Shown: positions 52,013 to 60,782 of the stretch, piece by piece
Layout of the letters: every line of letters starts with the position of its first letter
Position numbering within the stretch: position 1 is the first letter of the stretch
Assembly: GCA_964442075.1 (NCBI GenBank)
Contig: CAYTWH010000007.1
Coordinates: 1-64,000, forward strand
Direction of reading: 5' to 3'
DNA from: CAYTAU01 sp964442075
GTDB taxonomy: Bacteria; Bacteroidota; Bacteroidia; Bacteroidales; CAYTAU01
DNA length: 64,000 nt
Translations under genes and position numbers: made by a program
The notes under the pieces: model-generated
The model's input: the letters and a program-made list of their open reading frames with translations, nothing else
What the model was told of the DNA's origin: nothing
Databases searched by the model: none

Positions 52013-53058
52013 TTGCTAATATTATTTTTAAATAAGTTAATATTTTTCAGCCACCTGTTTTTTCTTTCCAGTAATATAAATTCAAGTAATAAAAAGAATA
52101 ATGCTATGGCAATAAAATATTGAAATCTGTCCTCATAATCGGAATAAGCTTGAGACTCATACTCTTCTTCATCCATTTTATCAATTTCATCAAATATTTT
52201 ATCTAATCCAATTTTCACATTGTTAGCTCTTATATATGTTCCATGTCCTGCGGAAGCAATTTGCTTCAAGGTTTTCTCATCTAGTTTAGAAACAACAACA
52301 TTCCCGTCTTTGTCTGTGTGGTAATCGTTTCTTCCAAATCTACCCTGAATTATTATTGGAGCTCCACCTGGTGAACCCATTCCTATTGTATGAATTATAA
52401 TTTTTTCGCTATATGCCTTAGTTGCTGCTGCAACAGCATCATCTTCATGATTTTCTCCATCGGTAATAATTATCAATGCTTTGTTTTTATCATTATCGGG
52501 AGAAAATGATTTTACTGCAAGCTCTATAGCGCTTCCTATTGCTGTGCCTTGTATTGGTACTATCTCAGTAGAGATTGCAGACAAAAACATTTTAGCAGAA
52601 GCATAATCTGTTGTAATTGGCAATTGAACATAGGCATCACCTGCAAAAACAATTAATCCTATTTTATCGTTATGTAGTCTGTCAACAAGTTTTGAAATTG
52701 CCATTTTTGCTTTTTCTAATCTGTTTGGTTGAATATCGTCGGCAAGCATACTTTTAGAAACATCAAGAGCTAGTATGATTTCTACACCTTCTCGTTTAGC
52801 CTCTCGTAGTTTTGAGCCAACTTGAAGGTTGGCAATACCAAGTATTAAAAAGGTAAAAGCAATAGCAAAAAGTATAAATTTTACAATTGGTCTGCCTATA
52901 GATATTCCCGGCATTAGACCTTTTATTATATCTAATTCTCCATATTTTTTAAGCCTGTTCTTTTTTACAATTAAATATATTACAAAAAGCCCTGTTATTA
53001 ATGGAATTAAAAATAACAAATACAAATAAATAGGATATGCGAATTTTATAGCACTCAT
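52009..53058 (-). CDS. batB: BatB: von Willebrand factor A protein of the Bat operon
   Basis: The 349-residue protein has two N-terminal membrane helices, a vWA domain (about 90-290) with an intact MIDAS metal site (DVSKS, then T in ITTDY and D in ITDGENHED), and a C-terminal membrane helix (about 318-338). It pairs with BatA, which precedes it by 11 bases. The MoxR ATPase of the same operon is expected to act on vWA partners such as this one. Confidence 0.93.
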   Translation of the reverse strand: MSAIKFAYPIYLYLLFLIPLITGLFVIYLIVKKNRLKKYGELDIIKGLMPGISIGRPIVKFILFAIAFTFLILGIANLQVGSKLREAKREGVEIILALDVSKSMLADDIQPNRLEKAKMAISKLVDRLHNDKIGLIVFAGDAYVQLPITTDYASAKMFLSAISTEIVPIQGTAIGSAIELAVKSFSPDNDKNKALIIITDGENHEDDAVAAATKAYSEKIIIHTIGMGSPGGAPIIIQGRFGRNDYHTDKDGNVVVSKLDEKTLKQIASAGHGTYIRANNVKIGLDKIFDEIDKMDEEEYESQAYSDYEDRFQYFIAIALFFLLLEFILLERKNRWLKNINLFKNNISK

Positions 53059-53069
53059 AAATCTTGTAA

Positions 53070-54065
53070 TTATGGAATACTTCTCAGTAAAGTATATCTC
53101 AACACAACTTCAATTAACAATAATAAACCTGCAAATAATGCAAAGAGCAAATACTCTTCTTGTTTTTTACTGTATTCTTTAACACTAATTTTTGATTTTT
53201 CCAGTTTATCTATTTCAACATAAATTTCTTTTAACTTTTTATTGTCGGTAGCTCTAAAATATTTACCGTCGGCAATTTGAGCAACTTGTTTAAGTGTTGC
53301 TTCATCAATTTTAACTTCTATATTTTGATACTGTGTACCATACGGTGTTTGAAAAGGGTAGGGGGCTTCGCCATTTGTTCCAACACCAATTGTATAAACC
53401 CTTATTCCGTATGTTTTGGCAATTTCAGCGGCGGTTATTGGAGCAATTGAGCCACGATTGTTTACACCATCAGTTAATAAAATAATTACTTTACTAATTG
53501 CTTTGCTGTCTTTCAGACGGTTTACAGAATTTGCTAATCCCAAACCAATTGCTGTACCGTCTTCTATCATTCCGCTTTTAACATCTTTAAAAAGATTTAT
53601 TAGTACTGCATGGTCTGTTGTTAATGGACATTGGGTAAAGCTTTCGCCACTAAAAACAACAAGTCCCATTCTATCATCCGGTCTGCCTTTAATAAACTCA
53701 CCTGCTACTCCTTTTGAAGCTTCAAGCCTGTCGGGTTTTAAATCCTGAGCTAGCATACTTGTTGAAATATCAAGAGCAATAACAATATCAATACCTTCTG
53801 TTGTTACATTTTTCCAGTTGTTTTCCGATTGAGGGCGTGCAAGCACAACAATTAATGCTGCAATAGCAATTATTCTAAAAGCAAAAAGGAAATGTCTTAA
53901 AATGTGTTTGTATGTAATTGAAGATTTTTTAAAACCTTGCAGAGTTGAAGTTTGAATATAGGTATTTACATCTAACTGTTTAATTATATACCAAACAATC
54001 ATTGGTACTAAAACCAATGATAAATAAAGAAATCCTGGATTTGCAAAACTATCAATCATTTGCAT
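53070..54065 (-). CDS. batA: BatA: von Willebrand factor A protein of the Bat operon
   Basis: The 331-residue protein has N-terminal membrane helices, a vWA domain with MIDAS motif DISTSM (about 97-102) and LLTDGVNNRG, and a C-terminal membrane helix (about 305-325). Its start overlaps the upstream gene by 14 bases (MQMIDSF). The BatA/BatB pair is defined in Bacteroides fragilis, where the operon supports aerotolerance. Confidence 0.93.
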   Translation of the reverse strand: MQMIDSFANPGFLYLSLVLVPMIVWYIIKQLDVNTYIQTSTLQGFKKSSITYKHILRHFLFAFRIIAIAALIVVLARPQSENNWKNVTTEGIDIVIALDISTSMLAQDLKPDRLEASKGVAGEFIKGRPDDRMGLVVFSGESFTQCPLTTDHAVLINLFKDVKSGMIEDGTAIGLGLANSVNRLKDSKAISKVIILLTDGVNNRGSIAPITAAEIAKTYGIRVYTIGVGTNGEAPYPFQTPYGTQYQNIEVKIDEATLKQVAQIADGKYFRATDNKKLKEIYVEIDKLEKSKISVKEYSKKQEEYLLFALFAGLLLLIEVVLRYTLLRSIP

Positions 54066-55047
54066 TTTCTTTACTTAAATTGTTTTCTTGTTTATTTTCA
54101 ATAATTATTTCTTTTTTTGTTTCATTAACAAAAGCATAAGCATTTTTCATGCTTAAATCATTTTCATCGGGTAATGGATGAGCTTTTGCAAATTTCACAA
54201 AATCAGCAAGTGTTAACATTTGTCTTAAATATTCAATTGTATTGTTCTGATCATGTCCCGATCTGGAATATGTACCCAGTATTTCATAGCTTGTTTGTTC
54301 CATAGCTGAAATACCAAATCTGTTTTCAATATATTTCCTTACAATATCAGTTAACTTGCTATAATATTTTTTAATTTTATTGTTTTGCCAAAGTTTTTGT
54401 GCTTTAAGTTTGTCCAAATCTTTTAAGGCAATAATATGGGCAGGAATTTTAGGTTTTTCAATTGTTTTTATAATTGGTTCTTTTTTCTTCAAACGTTTAA
54501 ATACTCTATAAGCAATTAGTAATAATAAGATAATAGCGGCACCAATTACTAAATAATACCAATATAGTTTTAAAAATTCCACTATTGACCATGGTGCATC
54601 ATAAGGTTTTTTAACATCAAATATCTTTTTTGAAACAGTATCTACTTCAAAAGTGCTAACTGCCATATATAAAGGATTTGTAGGAAATGAATCTGTAATA
54701 GTATCGTGTTGATATGTGAAAGGTAAAGATGGAATTATATAAAGTCCGCTGTCGAATGATGTTATAGTGTATTCTTTTCTTAAACTGATATTATTTCCAT
54801 TAATGGCTATTGTATCAATAAGGGAAGCATCTAATACTTCAATTTCTTTGATGATAGTATCTTTTAGAATAGGAAATTTTATGTTAAGATTGGAAGGTTT
54901 TGTAATATCTAAGATCAATTTAATTTGGTCGCCAATTAAAATTTGATTTGTATCAAGACTTGCTCTAATACTAATTTGCGAATGTGCCTTATTGAAAAAA
55001 ACAATAAGTGTGGTAGCAATAAATATTTTAAATATTATTTTTTTCAC
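54052..55047 (-). CDS. BatD-like/DUF4381-type membrane protein of the Bat operon
   Basis: The 331-residue protein has a signal peptide (MKKIIFKIFIATTLIVFF), a periplasmic beta-rich domain (about 25-150), one membrane helix (about 165-187) and a cytoplasmic helical tail (about 195-331) that ends with a Glu/Asn-rich stretch. It occupies the place between the DUF58 protein and BatA where Bacteroidota Bat operons usually carry a protein of unknown function. Its end overlaps batA by 14 bases, so the two are probably made together. Confidence 0.85.
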   Translation of the reverse strand: MKKIIFKIFIATTLIVFFNKAHSQISIRASLDTNQILIGDQIKLILDITKPSNLNIKFPILKDTIIKEIEVLDASLIDTIAINGNNISLRKEYTITSFDSGLYIIPSLPFTYQHDTITDSFPTNPLYMAVSTFEVDTVSKKIFDVKKPYDAPWSIVEFLKLYWYYLVIGAAIILLLLIAYRVFKRLKKKEPIIKTIEKPKIPAHIIALKDLDKLKAQKLWQNNKIKKYYSKLTDIVRKYIENRFGISAMEQTSYEILGTYSRSGHDQNNTIEYLRQMLTLADFVKFAKAHPLPDENDLSMKNAYAFVNETKKEIIIENKQENNLSKENAND

Positions 55048-55049
55048 CG

Positions 55050-55922
55050 CTAATTTTTCCCTCTTAATTTGAATAATTTTATTAACGGTTTTACATAATC
55101 TTCACCTGTTTCAAGGTTAACTGTGTCAATACCGTTTTTTCTGAAAATATTATTTAATTCAGTGTTTTTTCCGTGCCACCAGTTATTATAATTTTTTCTT
55201 ACTTTTTTATTTGAAGTGTCAACCCATTTGCATTCGCCTGTTTCTGCATCGTTCATTTTTACCAAACCGATCTTTGGCAGTTCTGTTTCGCGTTTATCAA
55301 AAATCCTTAATGAAATTACATCATGTTTTTTATTTGCAATTTTTAGTGCTTCTTCAAAGTTATCATCAATAAAATCGGAAATAATAAAAGCAGTACTTCG
55401 CTTTTTTATTGCATTTGTGAAAAAACGCAATGCTTCTCCAATATTAGTTCCGTTGTTTTCCGGTTTAAATTCAATTAATTCTCGTATAATTCTTAATATA
55501 TGTTGTTTTCCCTTTTTTGGTGGTATAAATTTTTCAACTTTATCGCTAAATAATATTACACCAATTTTATCATTATTTTGAATGGCAGAGAATGAAAGAA
55601 CTGCCGAAATTTCTGTAATAAGATTACGTTTCAATTGTTTGTTAGTACCAAATTCTTTTGAAGCACTAATGTCAACTAAAAGAATAACAGTTAGTTCTCT
55701 TTCTTCTTCGTATATTTTAACATAAGGATGGTTAAAGCGGGCAGTTACATTCCAATCAATATTACGAATACTATCGCCATACAGATACTCCCGAACTTCG
55801 CTAAACATCATGCCTTTTCCTTTGAAGGCACTATGGTATTCGCCGGCAAATATCTGTTTAGATAATCCCCTGGTTTTTATTTCAATTTTTCTAACTTTCT
55901 TTATTAACTCAGTTGTTTCCAC
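55050..55922 (-). CDS. DUF58 protein (vWA-like) of the Bat operon
   Basis: The 290-residue protein has the DUF58 signature near the N-terminus (GEYHSAFKGKGMMFSEVREY, RNIDWNVTARFNHPYVKIY) and a vWA-like fold after it with a degenerate MIDAS, DISAS, and later IISDFID. DUF58 proteins work with MoxR ATPases. It is cytoplasmic, with no signal peptide. Two bases separate it from the next gene. Confidence 0.9.
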   Translation of the reverse strand: METTELIKKVRKIEIKTRGLSKQIFAGEYHSAFKGKGMMFSEVREYLYGDSIRNIDWNVTARFNHPYVKIYEEERELTVILLVDISASKEFGTNKQLKRNLITEISAVLSFSAIQNNDKIGVILFSDKVEKFIPPKKGKQHILRIIRELIEFKPENNGTNIGEALRFFTNAIKKRSTAFIISDFIDDNFEEALKIANKKHDVISLRIFDKRETELPKIGLVKMNDAETGECKWVDTSNKKVRKNYNNWWHGKNTELNNIFRKNGIDTVNLETGEDYVKPLIKLFKLRGKN

Positions 55923-56342
55923 TTATTTTTTCTTATTCTTTTTTTGTGTTACTAAACTAAACATCCACTTGGTTTTGTCAATTGTAAGAACAAATTCAAT
56001 ATCACCTTTTTTTTGTATCCACTTATGTTCACTTTTTGATATAAATGATTTAGAGTTATTCATGACAGATACGGTTTTATCATATTCTTCCATATCAAGC
56101 ATAAGTTTTGAATATTCACAAATTCCTTTGTCGTTGAGAAAGAAGATAAAAGTTCTGTCTTTCGTTGAATCGTAAAATTTTACGGTATTTTCAGTAGAGC
56201 CAAAACCGGTGTTTAAATTATAATTTGGATGTTTTTCTTCCATATAATTTAATATTTCATCTTCTGTTAATCCTATTAAAATTTGTGCGTTTAAAGAACC
56301 TGACAAAATAATAATGCTTAGTATTATTAGTAATTTGTTCAT
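55923..56342 (-). CDS. small secreted protein inserted in the Bat operon
   Basis: The 139-residue protein has a signal peptide (MNKLLIILSIIILSGSLNAQ) and a mature part of about 118 residues with a basic end (TQKKNKKK). The motif (I/V)-G-L-x-E-D-E-I, with GICEYSKLML and KKGDIEFVLTI, suggests a small two-layer fold. The family is unrecognised. It abuts the DUF58 gene with no gap and lies after moxR with 116 bases that contain a strong hairpin. It is not a standard Bat gene. Confidence 0.75.
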   Translation of the reverse strand: MNKLLIILSIIILSGSLNAQILIGLTEDEILNYMEEKHPNYNLNTGFGSTENTVKFYDSTKDRTFIFFLNDKGICEYSKLMLDMEEYDKTVSVMNNSKSFISKSEHKWIQKKGDIEFVLTIDKTKWMFSLVTQKKNKKK

Positions 56343-56407
56343 AGTAGTTAGTTTTTAGTTTTAGTGTAATAAGGTTTATTTTATTTGTTCATAGTTTATA
56401 TATATTT

Positions 56408-56453
56408 AAAATGACTAAAATAAATTAAAATTCATTTCAAATTTTAGTCATTT
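56408..56453. terminator. long hairpin between moxR and the rest of the Bat operon
   Basis: AAAATGACTAAAAT and ATTTTAGTCATTTT are perfect 14-bp inverted arms around about 18 bases. It could attenuate transcription after moxR or be a dispersed palindrome. Its T-rich ends fit a terminator on either strand. Confidence 0.5.
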
Positions 56454-56458
56454 TAATG

Positions 56459-57484
56459 TTATGGTACTTCAATAGTGTTTAGTATTTCATTAACAATGTC
56501 TTCAGAAGTAATGTTTTCTGCTTCTGCTTCATAAGTTAAACCAATTCTGTGTCTCATTACATCGTGGCAAATTGCTCTAACATCTTCAGGAATTACATAA
56601 CCTCTGCGTTTAATAAATGCGTAGGCTTTTGCAGCCATAGCAAGATTTATACTTGCTCTGGGCGAACCGCCAAAACTTATCATATTAGAATATTTGCTCA
56701 AATTATAATCGGCAGGTGTTCTTGTTGCAAAAACTATATCAATTATATATCTTTCAATTTTTTCATCAATATAAACTTCTTTAACAACATCTCTTGCTCT
56801 AAGTATATCTTCAGCTTTTAAAATTTTATTAGTTTTAGGAAATTCTTTAAGCAGGTTTTGTCTTATTATCATCTTTTCTTCTTCTTTGTTGGGATAATGG
56901 ATAATCACTTTTAGCATAAATCTGTCAACCTGTGCTTCCGGTAAGGGATAAGTTCCTTCTTGTTCAATAGGATTTTGCGTTGCCAAAACTAAAAACGGTT
57001 TATCAAGTTTAAAAGTTTCTTCGCCAATTGTAACCTGTTTTTCCTGCATAGCTTCTAATAATGCGCTTTGTACTTTTGCAGGAGAACGGTTTATTTCATC
57101 GGCAAGAATGAAATTAGCAAATATTGGTCCTTTTTTTACAATAAATTCTTCTTTCTTCTGACTGTATATCATTGTGCCAATAAGGTCGGCAGGCAAAAGG
57201 TCTGGAGTAAATTGGATACGGCTGAATTTTGCATTTACTGTGTTTGCCAAAGAGTTGATGGCAAGTGTTTTTGCTAATCCCGGAACACCTTCAAGCAATA
57301 TGTGTCCGTTTGATAATAATCCAATTAACAATCTGTCAATTAAATGTTTTTGTCCAATAATAACTTTCGACATCTCCATTGATATCATATCAACAAATGA
57401 GCTTTCTTTTTGAATTTTTTCATTTAATTCTTTAATATCAACATTTGTTGAAACACCCTGTTCTTGTGTTAGTATCTCGTTCAT
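56459..57484 (-). CDS. moxR: MoxR-family AAA+ ATPase
   Basis: The 341-residue ATPase has Walker A GVPGLAKT, Walker B LADEINR, the sensor 1 motif ATQNP and the AAA lid region with EVYIDEKIERYIIDI. MoxR proteins remodel or load metal and cofactor partners that have vWA domains, here BatA, BatB and DUF58. It is the first gene of the operon. A TAAATTTG box on the minus strand (complement of 57531-57538) is a likely -7 promoter element; truA diverges from it. Confidence 0.95.
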   Translation of the reverse strand: MNEILTQEQGVSTNVDIKELNEKIQKESSFVDMISMEMSKVIIGQKHLIDRLLIGLLSNGHILLEGVPGLAKTLAINSLANTVNAKFSRIQFTPDLLPADLIGTMIYSQKKEEFIVKKGPIFANFILADEINRSPAKVQSALLEAMQEKQVTIGEETFKLDKPFLVLATQNPIEQEGTYPLPEAQVDRFMLKVIIHYPNKEEEKMIIRQNLLKEFPKTNKILKAEDILRARDVVKEVYIDEKIERYIIDIVFATRTPADYNLSKYSNMISFGGSPRASINLAMAAKAYAFIKRRGYVIPEDVRAICHDVMRHRIGLTYEAEAENITSEDIVNEILNTIEVP

Positions 57485-57600
57485 ATTTAATACTATTTAT
57501 TATAATTATTAAAAATTATTTTTAACAATGCAAATTTATATTAATTTAGTCTTAATGAATTTATATTTTTGTTAAAAAAAGTTAAACGAAAAATCGAAAC

Positions 57601-58356
57601 ATGCAACGTTATTTTATACAACTATCGTACAAAGGTACAAATTTTCACGGATGGCAAAGTCAGGAAAATGCAATAACAATACAAAAGATACTTACAGAGG
57701 TAATGTCTTTAAAACTTAACGAGGATATTGAATTAATGGGTGCGGGCAGAACAGATACGGGAGTTCATGCTTCTTATTTTATTGCTCATTTTGATACTAC
57801 ACTACAAAATCTTGATAAAGATGAGAAAAAGAAAGGTGCAATAAATAATTTTTTGCCTGACGATATTGCAGTACAGAAAATAATTAAAGTTGATAATAAT
57901 GCTCATGCCAGATTTGATGCAATTTCAAGAACATACAAGTATTATATTTCTCTTGAAAAAGATCCGTTTAGAGTTGAGGAATCGGTATTGATAAAGGAAA
58001 AACTGAATATTGAAAACATGAACCTTGCCTCTAAGGTATTATTAGAATATACCGATTTTGAAAGTTTTTGCAAACTACACTCCGATAACAAAACAAGTAT
58101 TTGCAAAATTACAGAGGCAAAATGGTATAAGAAAAACAATACTCTTATTTTTGAAATTACTGCCGATAGGTTTTTAAGAAACATGGTTAGAGCAATTGTT
58201 GGAACAATGCTTGATGTGGGAAGAGAAAAAATTACCATTGAGCAATTTAAAAACATAATTGAAAAAAAAGACCGTTCTGCTGCCGGTACATCAGCAAAGG
58301 CGAAAGGCTTGTTTTTAACTAATATTGAGTATCCTGTGCAGATTTTTATGGTTTAG
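57601..58356 (+). CDS. truA: tRNA pseudouridine(38-40) synthase
   Basis: The 251-residue enzyme has the catalytic Asp52 in AGRTDTGVHA and the family motifs YKGTNFHGWQSQ and RFLRNMVRAIVGTML. It makes pseudouridine in the anticodon stem-loop of tRNAs. A TATTTTTG box at 57564-57571 is a plausible promoter element. A short inverted copy of the 35254 repeat follows the gene at 58362-58387. Confidence 0.95.
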   Translation: MQRYFIQLSYKGTNFHGWQSQENAITIQKILTEVMSLKLNEDIELMGAGRTDTGVHASYFIAHFDTTLQNLDKDEKKKGAINNFLPDDIAVQKIIKVDNNAHARFDAISRTYKYYISLEKDPFRVEESVLIKEKLNIENMNLASKVLLEYTDFESFCKLHSDNKTSICKITEAKWYKKNNTLIFEITADRFLRNMVRAIVGTMLDVGREKITIEQFKNIIEKKDRSAAGTSAKAKGLFLTNIEYPVQIFMV

Positions 58357-58361
58357 AAACG

Positions 58362-58387
58362 AAATACCTAAAGTGCCTAAAATACTT
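58362..58387. repeat. inverted copy of the CACTTTAGGCATTTTAGGTA repeat
   Basis: AAATACCTAAAGTGCCTAAA is the reverse complement of part of 35254-35276. The two copies differ by small insertions. Confidence 0.4.
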
Positions 58388-58422
58388 AAAATTTAAAATA
58401 GTAAATTTTTAAATCTAAAATT

Positions 58423-58449
58423 AAAGAGGGAGTTTTCTCTCTTTTTTTT
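58423..58449 (+). terminator. terminator after truA
   Basis: AAAGAG and CTCTTT arms around a short loop, followed by a run of eight T. A TATTTTTG box follows at 58452-58459 for the next gene. Confidence 0.55.
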
Positions 58450-58505
58450 GTTATTTTTGTGAAATAAAACTTGAATTGAAGGGGGCTTTTGTAAAAATAA
58501 AAAAT

Positions 58506-59519
58506 ATGAAAAAAAACAATATAATTTTATTCGTAATAGTATTATTATCAATACTTGTATCGCTTTATTATATCTTTTTTATAAACACATCGGGCAATTT
58601 TTCAGATAAAGAATTAAGAGATTTTGCAGTTGAAGATACTGCTTCTGTCAATAAAATATTTATGGTAGATAAATCAAATACAAGTGTTTTGCTTGAAAGA
58701 AAAAATGGCTATTGGCAGATAAATAAAAAATATACGGTAAGAAAAGATGCAATATCACTTTTGCTGAAAACAATTAACCGTGTTGCTATTAAATCGCCTG
58801 TGTCAAAATCAGCCCATAACACAGTGGTTAAAAATCTGGCAGTTCATTCCACCAAGGTTGAAATATATGCTAACAATAAATTAATAAGAACATATTATGT
58901 AGGAGGTCCAACATCCGATCAGTACGGAACATATATGCTTATAGAAGGTTCTTCAGTGCCTTTTATTATGCACATACCCGGTTTTAGCGGATATTTATCT
59001 ACACGGTATTTTGTTGAAGAAGGTTTATGGAGAAGTATGCAAATATTCAATTATCAGTTTAAAGATATTGTGTCAATTCTGGTAGAAATACCTTTGGCGC
59101 CTTCAAAGTCTTTTAAAATCATAAATAATGGCGATAACAATTTTGCATTAGAATCGGTTTATCAACAAAAAATGATTAATGATTTTGATACAATTGCCGT
59201 TAAAAAATACATTGCTAATTATAAAAATATTTCTTATCAGGCATTTTTAAATAATTTTGACCAAAACAGAAAAGATTCAATTATTTCCACACAGCCAAAC
59301 TATATATTTACAGTTGAAGACAAAAATGGGATAAAGCAAACAATTAAAACCTATAAAATGCCATCTTTCGATGATATGTTATTAGATGGCGAGGGAAATA
59401 AACTTGATTTTGACCCAGATCAGATGTATGGATATATAAATGACGAAGACCTTGTTTCGGTTCAATATTATGTTTTCGACAATTTGATAAAAGAAATTGA
59501 TGATTTTTTGAAAAAATAA
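58506..59519 (+). CDS. DUF4340 domain protein
   Basis: ATG 58506 (MKKNNIILFVIVLLSILVSLYY) starts at the membrane anchor; an upstream frame of ten codons is not needed. The 337-residue protein has one N-terminal membrane helix and a periplasmic DUF4340 region with the typical opening FAVEDTASVNKIFMVDKSN, then LLERKNGYWQINKKYTVRKD and YVGGPTSDQYGTYMLIEGS. Members are often near gliding or transport genes, but the function is not known. It lies just upstream of dnaN. Confidence 0.85.
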   Translation: MKKNNIILFVIVLLSILVSLYYIFFINTSGNFSDKELRDFAVEDTASVNKIFMVDKSNTSVLLERKNGYWQINKKYTVRKDAISLLLKTINRVAIKSPVSKSAHNTVVKNLAVHSTKVEIYANNKLIRTYYVGGPTSDQYGTYMLIEGSSVPFIMHIPGFSGYLSTRYFVEEGLWRSMQIFNYQFKDIVSILVEIPLAPSKSFKIINNGDNNFALESVYQQKMINDFDTIAVKKYIANYKNISYQAFLNNFDQNRKDSIISTQPNYIFTVEDKNGIKQTIKTYKMPSFDDMLLDGEGNKLDFDPDQMYGYINDEDLVSVQYYVFDNLIKEIDDFLKK

Positions 59520-59530
59520 TTTTATTCAAT

Positions 59531-59560
59531 TTGAATTAACAAATTGTTTCACTAATTTTG
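59531..59560 (+). promoter_or_regulatory. Bacteroidota-type promoter of dnaN
   Basis: TTG (59531-59533), 19 bases, TAATTTTG (59553-59560), 25 bases before the ATG. This is the closest match to consensus in the window. Confidence 0.65.
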
Positions 59561-59585
59561 GATTTTATATATAAAAATTAACATT

Positions 59586-60710
59586 ATGAATTTTGTAATA
59601 TCCAGTAGTGAGTTTTTAGGCTACCTTCAGTCGGTAGGAAGAGTTATTAACGCAAAAAACACTTTGCCTATTCTCGACAATTATTTGTTTCAAATAAAAA
59701 ATAAAGACTTAACAATTACTGCTTCAGATTTAGAATCAACATTGATTACTAAAATTAAGCTTGAAAATTGTGACGGTGAAGGCAATGTAGCAGTCCCTTC
59801 AAAAATTTTAAATGACGCTTTAAAAGAATTTCCCGATCAGCCTCTTACATTTAATGTTGATACAGAGAAATTAAATCTTGATATTTCGTCTGAAACAGGA
59901 AAATATGTTATACCATGCCAGAATGCTGTTGATTTTCCAAAAATTCCTTCTTTAACAAATGAGGCTAAAAAAATTACGTTAAACAACGATGTTGTTTTAA
60001 ACGGCATCAATAAGGCACTTTTTGCTACTGCCGACGATGAATTAAGACCTGTAATGAATGGTATATATATTGAGATCTATAAAGATAACGTAACATTTGC
60101 TGCATCAGATTCTCATAAACTTGTACGTTATAGAAGAACTGATTTTACATCAGAATTTGAGTCGTCATTTATACTTCCAAAAAAACCGGCTTCTCTTTTA
60201 AGAAACATTTTGCCAAAAGAAGAAAAAGACATTGTTTTGGAATTTGATGAAAAAAATGCCGTTGTTACCACTTCAAATTACAAACTTGTATGCAGACTTA
60301 CTGAAGGGAATTATCCTAACTATAACTCTGTAATACCAAGCGATAATCAAAATAAACTTATTGTTGACAGAATTGAATTGTATAATACTTTAAGAAGAGT
60401 CTCACTTTTCTCAAGCCAGTCAAGCAATTTAGTTAAACTATCACTATCGGGTAATCAAATAACAATTTCGGCACAGGATATTGATTTTGCAGTTTCAGGT
60501 GTAGAAAGATTAAATTGCCAGTACGATGGTGAAGAAATGGAAATAGGTTTTAAATCAACATTTTTAATGGAAATTCTTTCAAATTTACCTTCATCAGAAA
60601 TTGTAATGGAATTATCAGATCCTGCAAGAGCAGGTTTATTATTGCCGTTTGAAAATAATGTTGAAGACGAAGATATACTTATGTTGTTAATGCCAATGAT
60701 GATTAATTAA
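59586..60710 (+). CDS. dnaN: DNA polymerase III subunit beta (sliding clamp)
   Basis: The 374-residue protein has the three-domain clamp layout, with family motifs such as TLPILDNYLF, VPSKILNDALKEFPD and the conserved C-terminal segment LLLPFENN. The protein encircles DNA and tethers the replicative polymerase. In this organism it is not beside dnaA; no origin features such as DnaA-box clusters are seen around it. Confidence 0.95.
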   Translation: MNFVISSSEFLGYLQSVGRVINAKNTLPILDNYLFQIKNKDLTITASDLESTLITKIKLENCDGEGNVAVPSKILNDALKEFPDQPLTFNVDTEKLNLDISSETGKYVIPCQNAVDFPKIPSLTNEAKKITLNNDVVLNGINKALFATADDELRPVMNGIYIEIYKDNVTFAASDSHKLVRYRRTDFTSEFESSFILPKKPASLLRNILPKEEKDIVLEFDEKNAVVTTSNYKLVCRLTEGNYPNYNSVIPSDNQNKLIVDRIELYNTLRRVSLFSSQSSNLVKLSLSGNQITISAQDIDFAVSGVERLNCQYDGEEMEIGFKSTFLMEILSNLPSSEIVMELSDPARAGLLLPFENNVEDEDILMLLMPMMIN

Positions 60711-60732
60711 TTTGATTAAAAAATAAATAATT

Positions 60733-60757
60733 AAAGGAGACTAAATGTTTTATAGCC
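60733..60757 (+). terminator. terminator after dnaN
   Basis: AAAGGAG pairs with CTCCTTT around a 15-base loop and is followed by a run of T. Confidence 0.65.
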
Positions 60758-60782
60758 TCCTTTTTTTATATAAATTCAGAAA

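Noticed and set aside
59400..60000. Replication origin next to dnaN
   Set aside because: No dnaA, rpmH or DnaA-box cluster is visible; dnaN alone is not evidence for an origin in this phylum.
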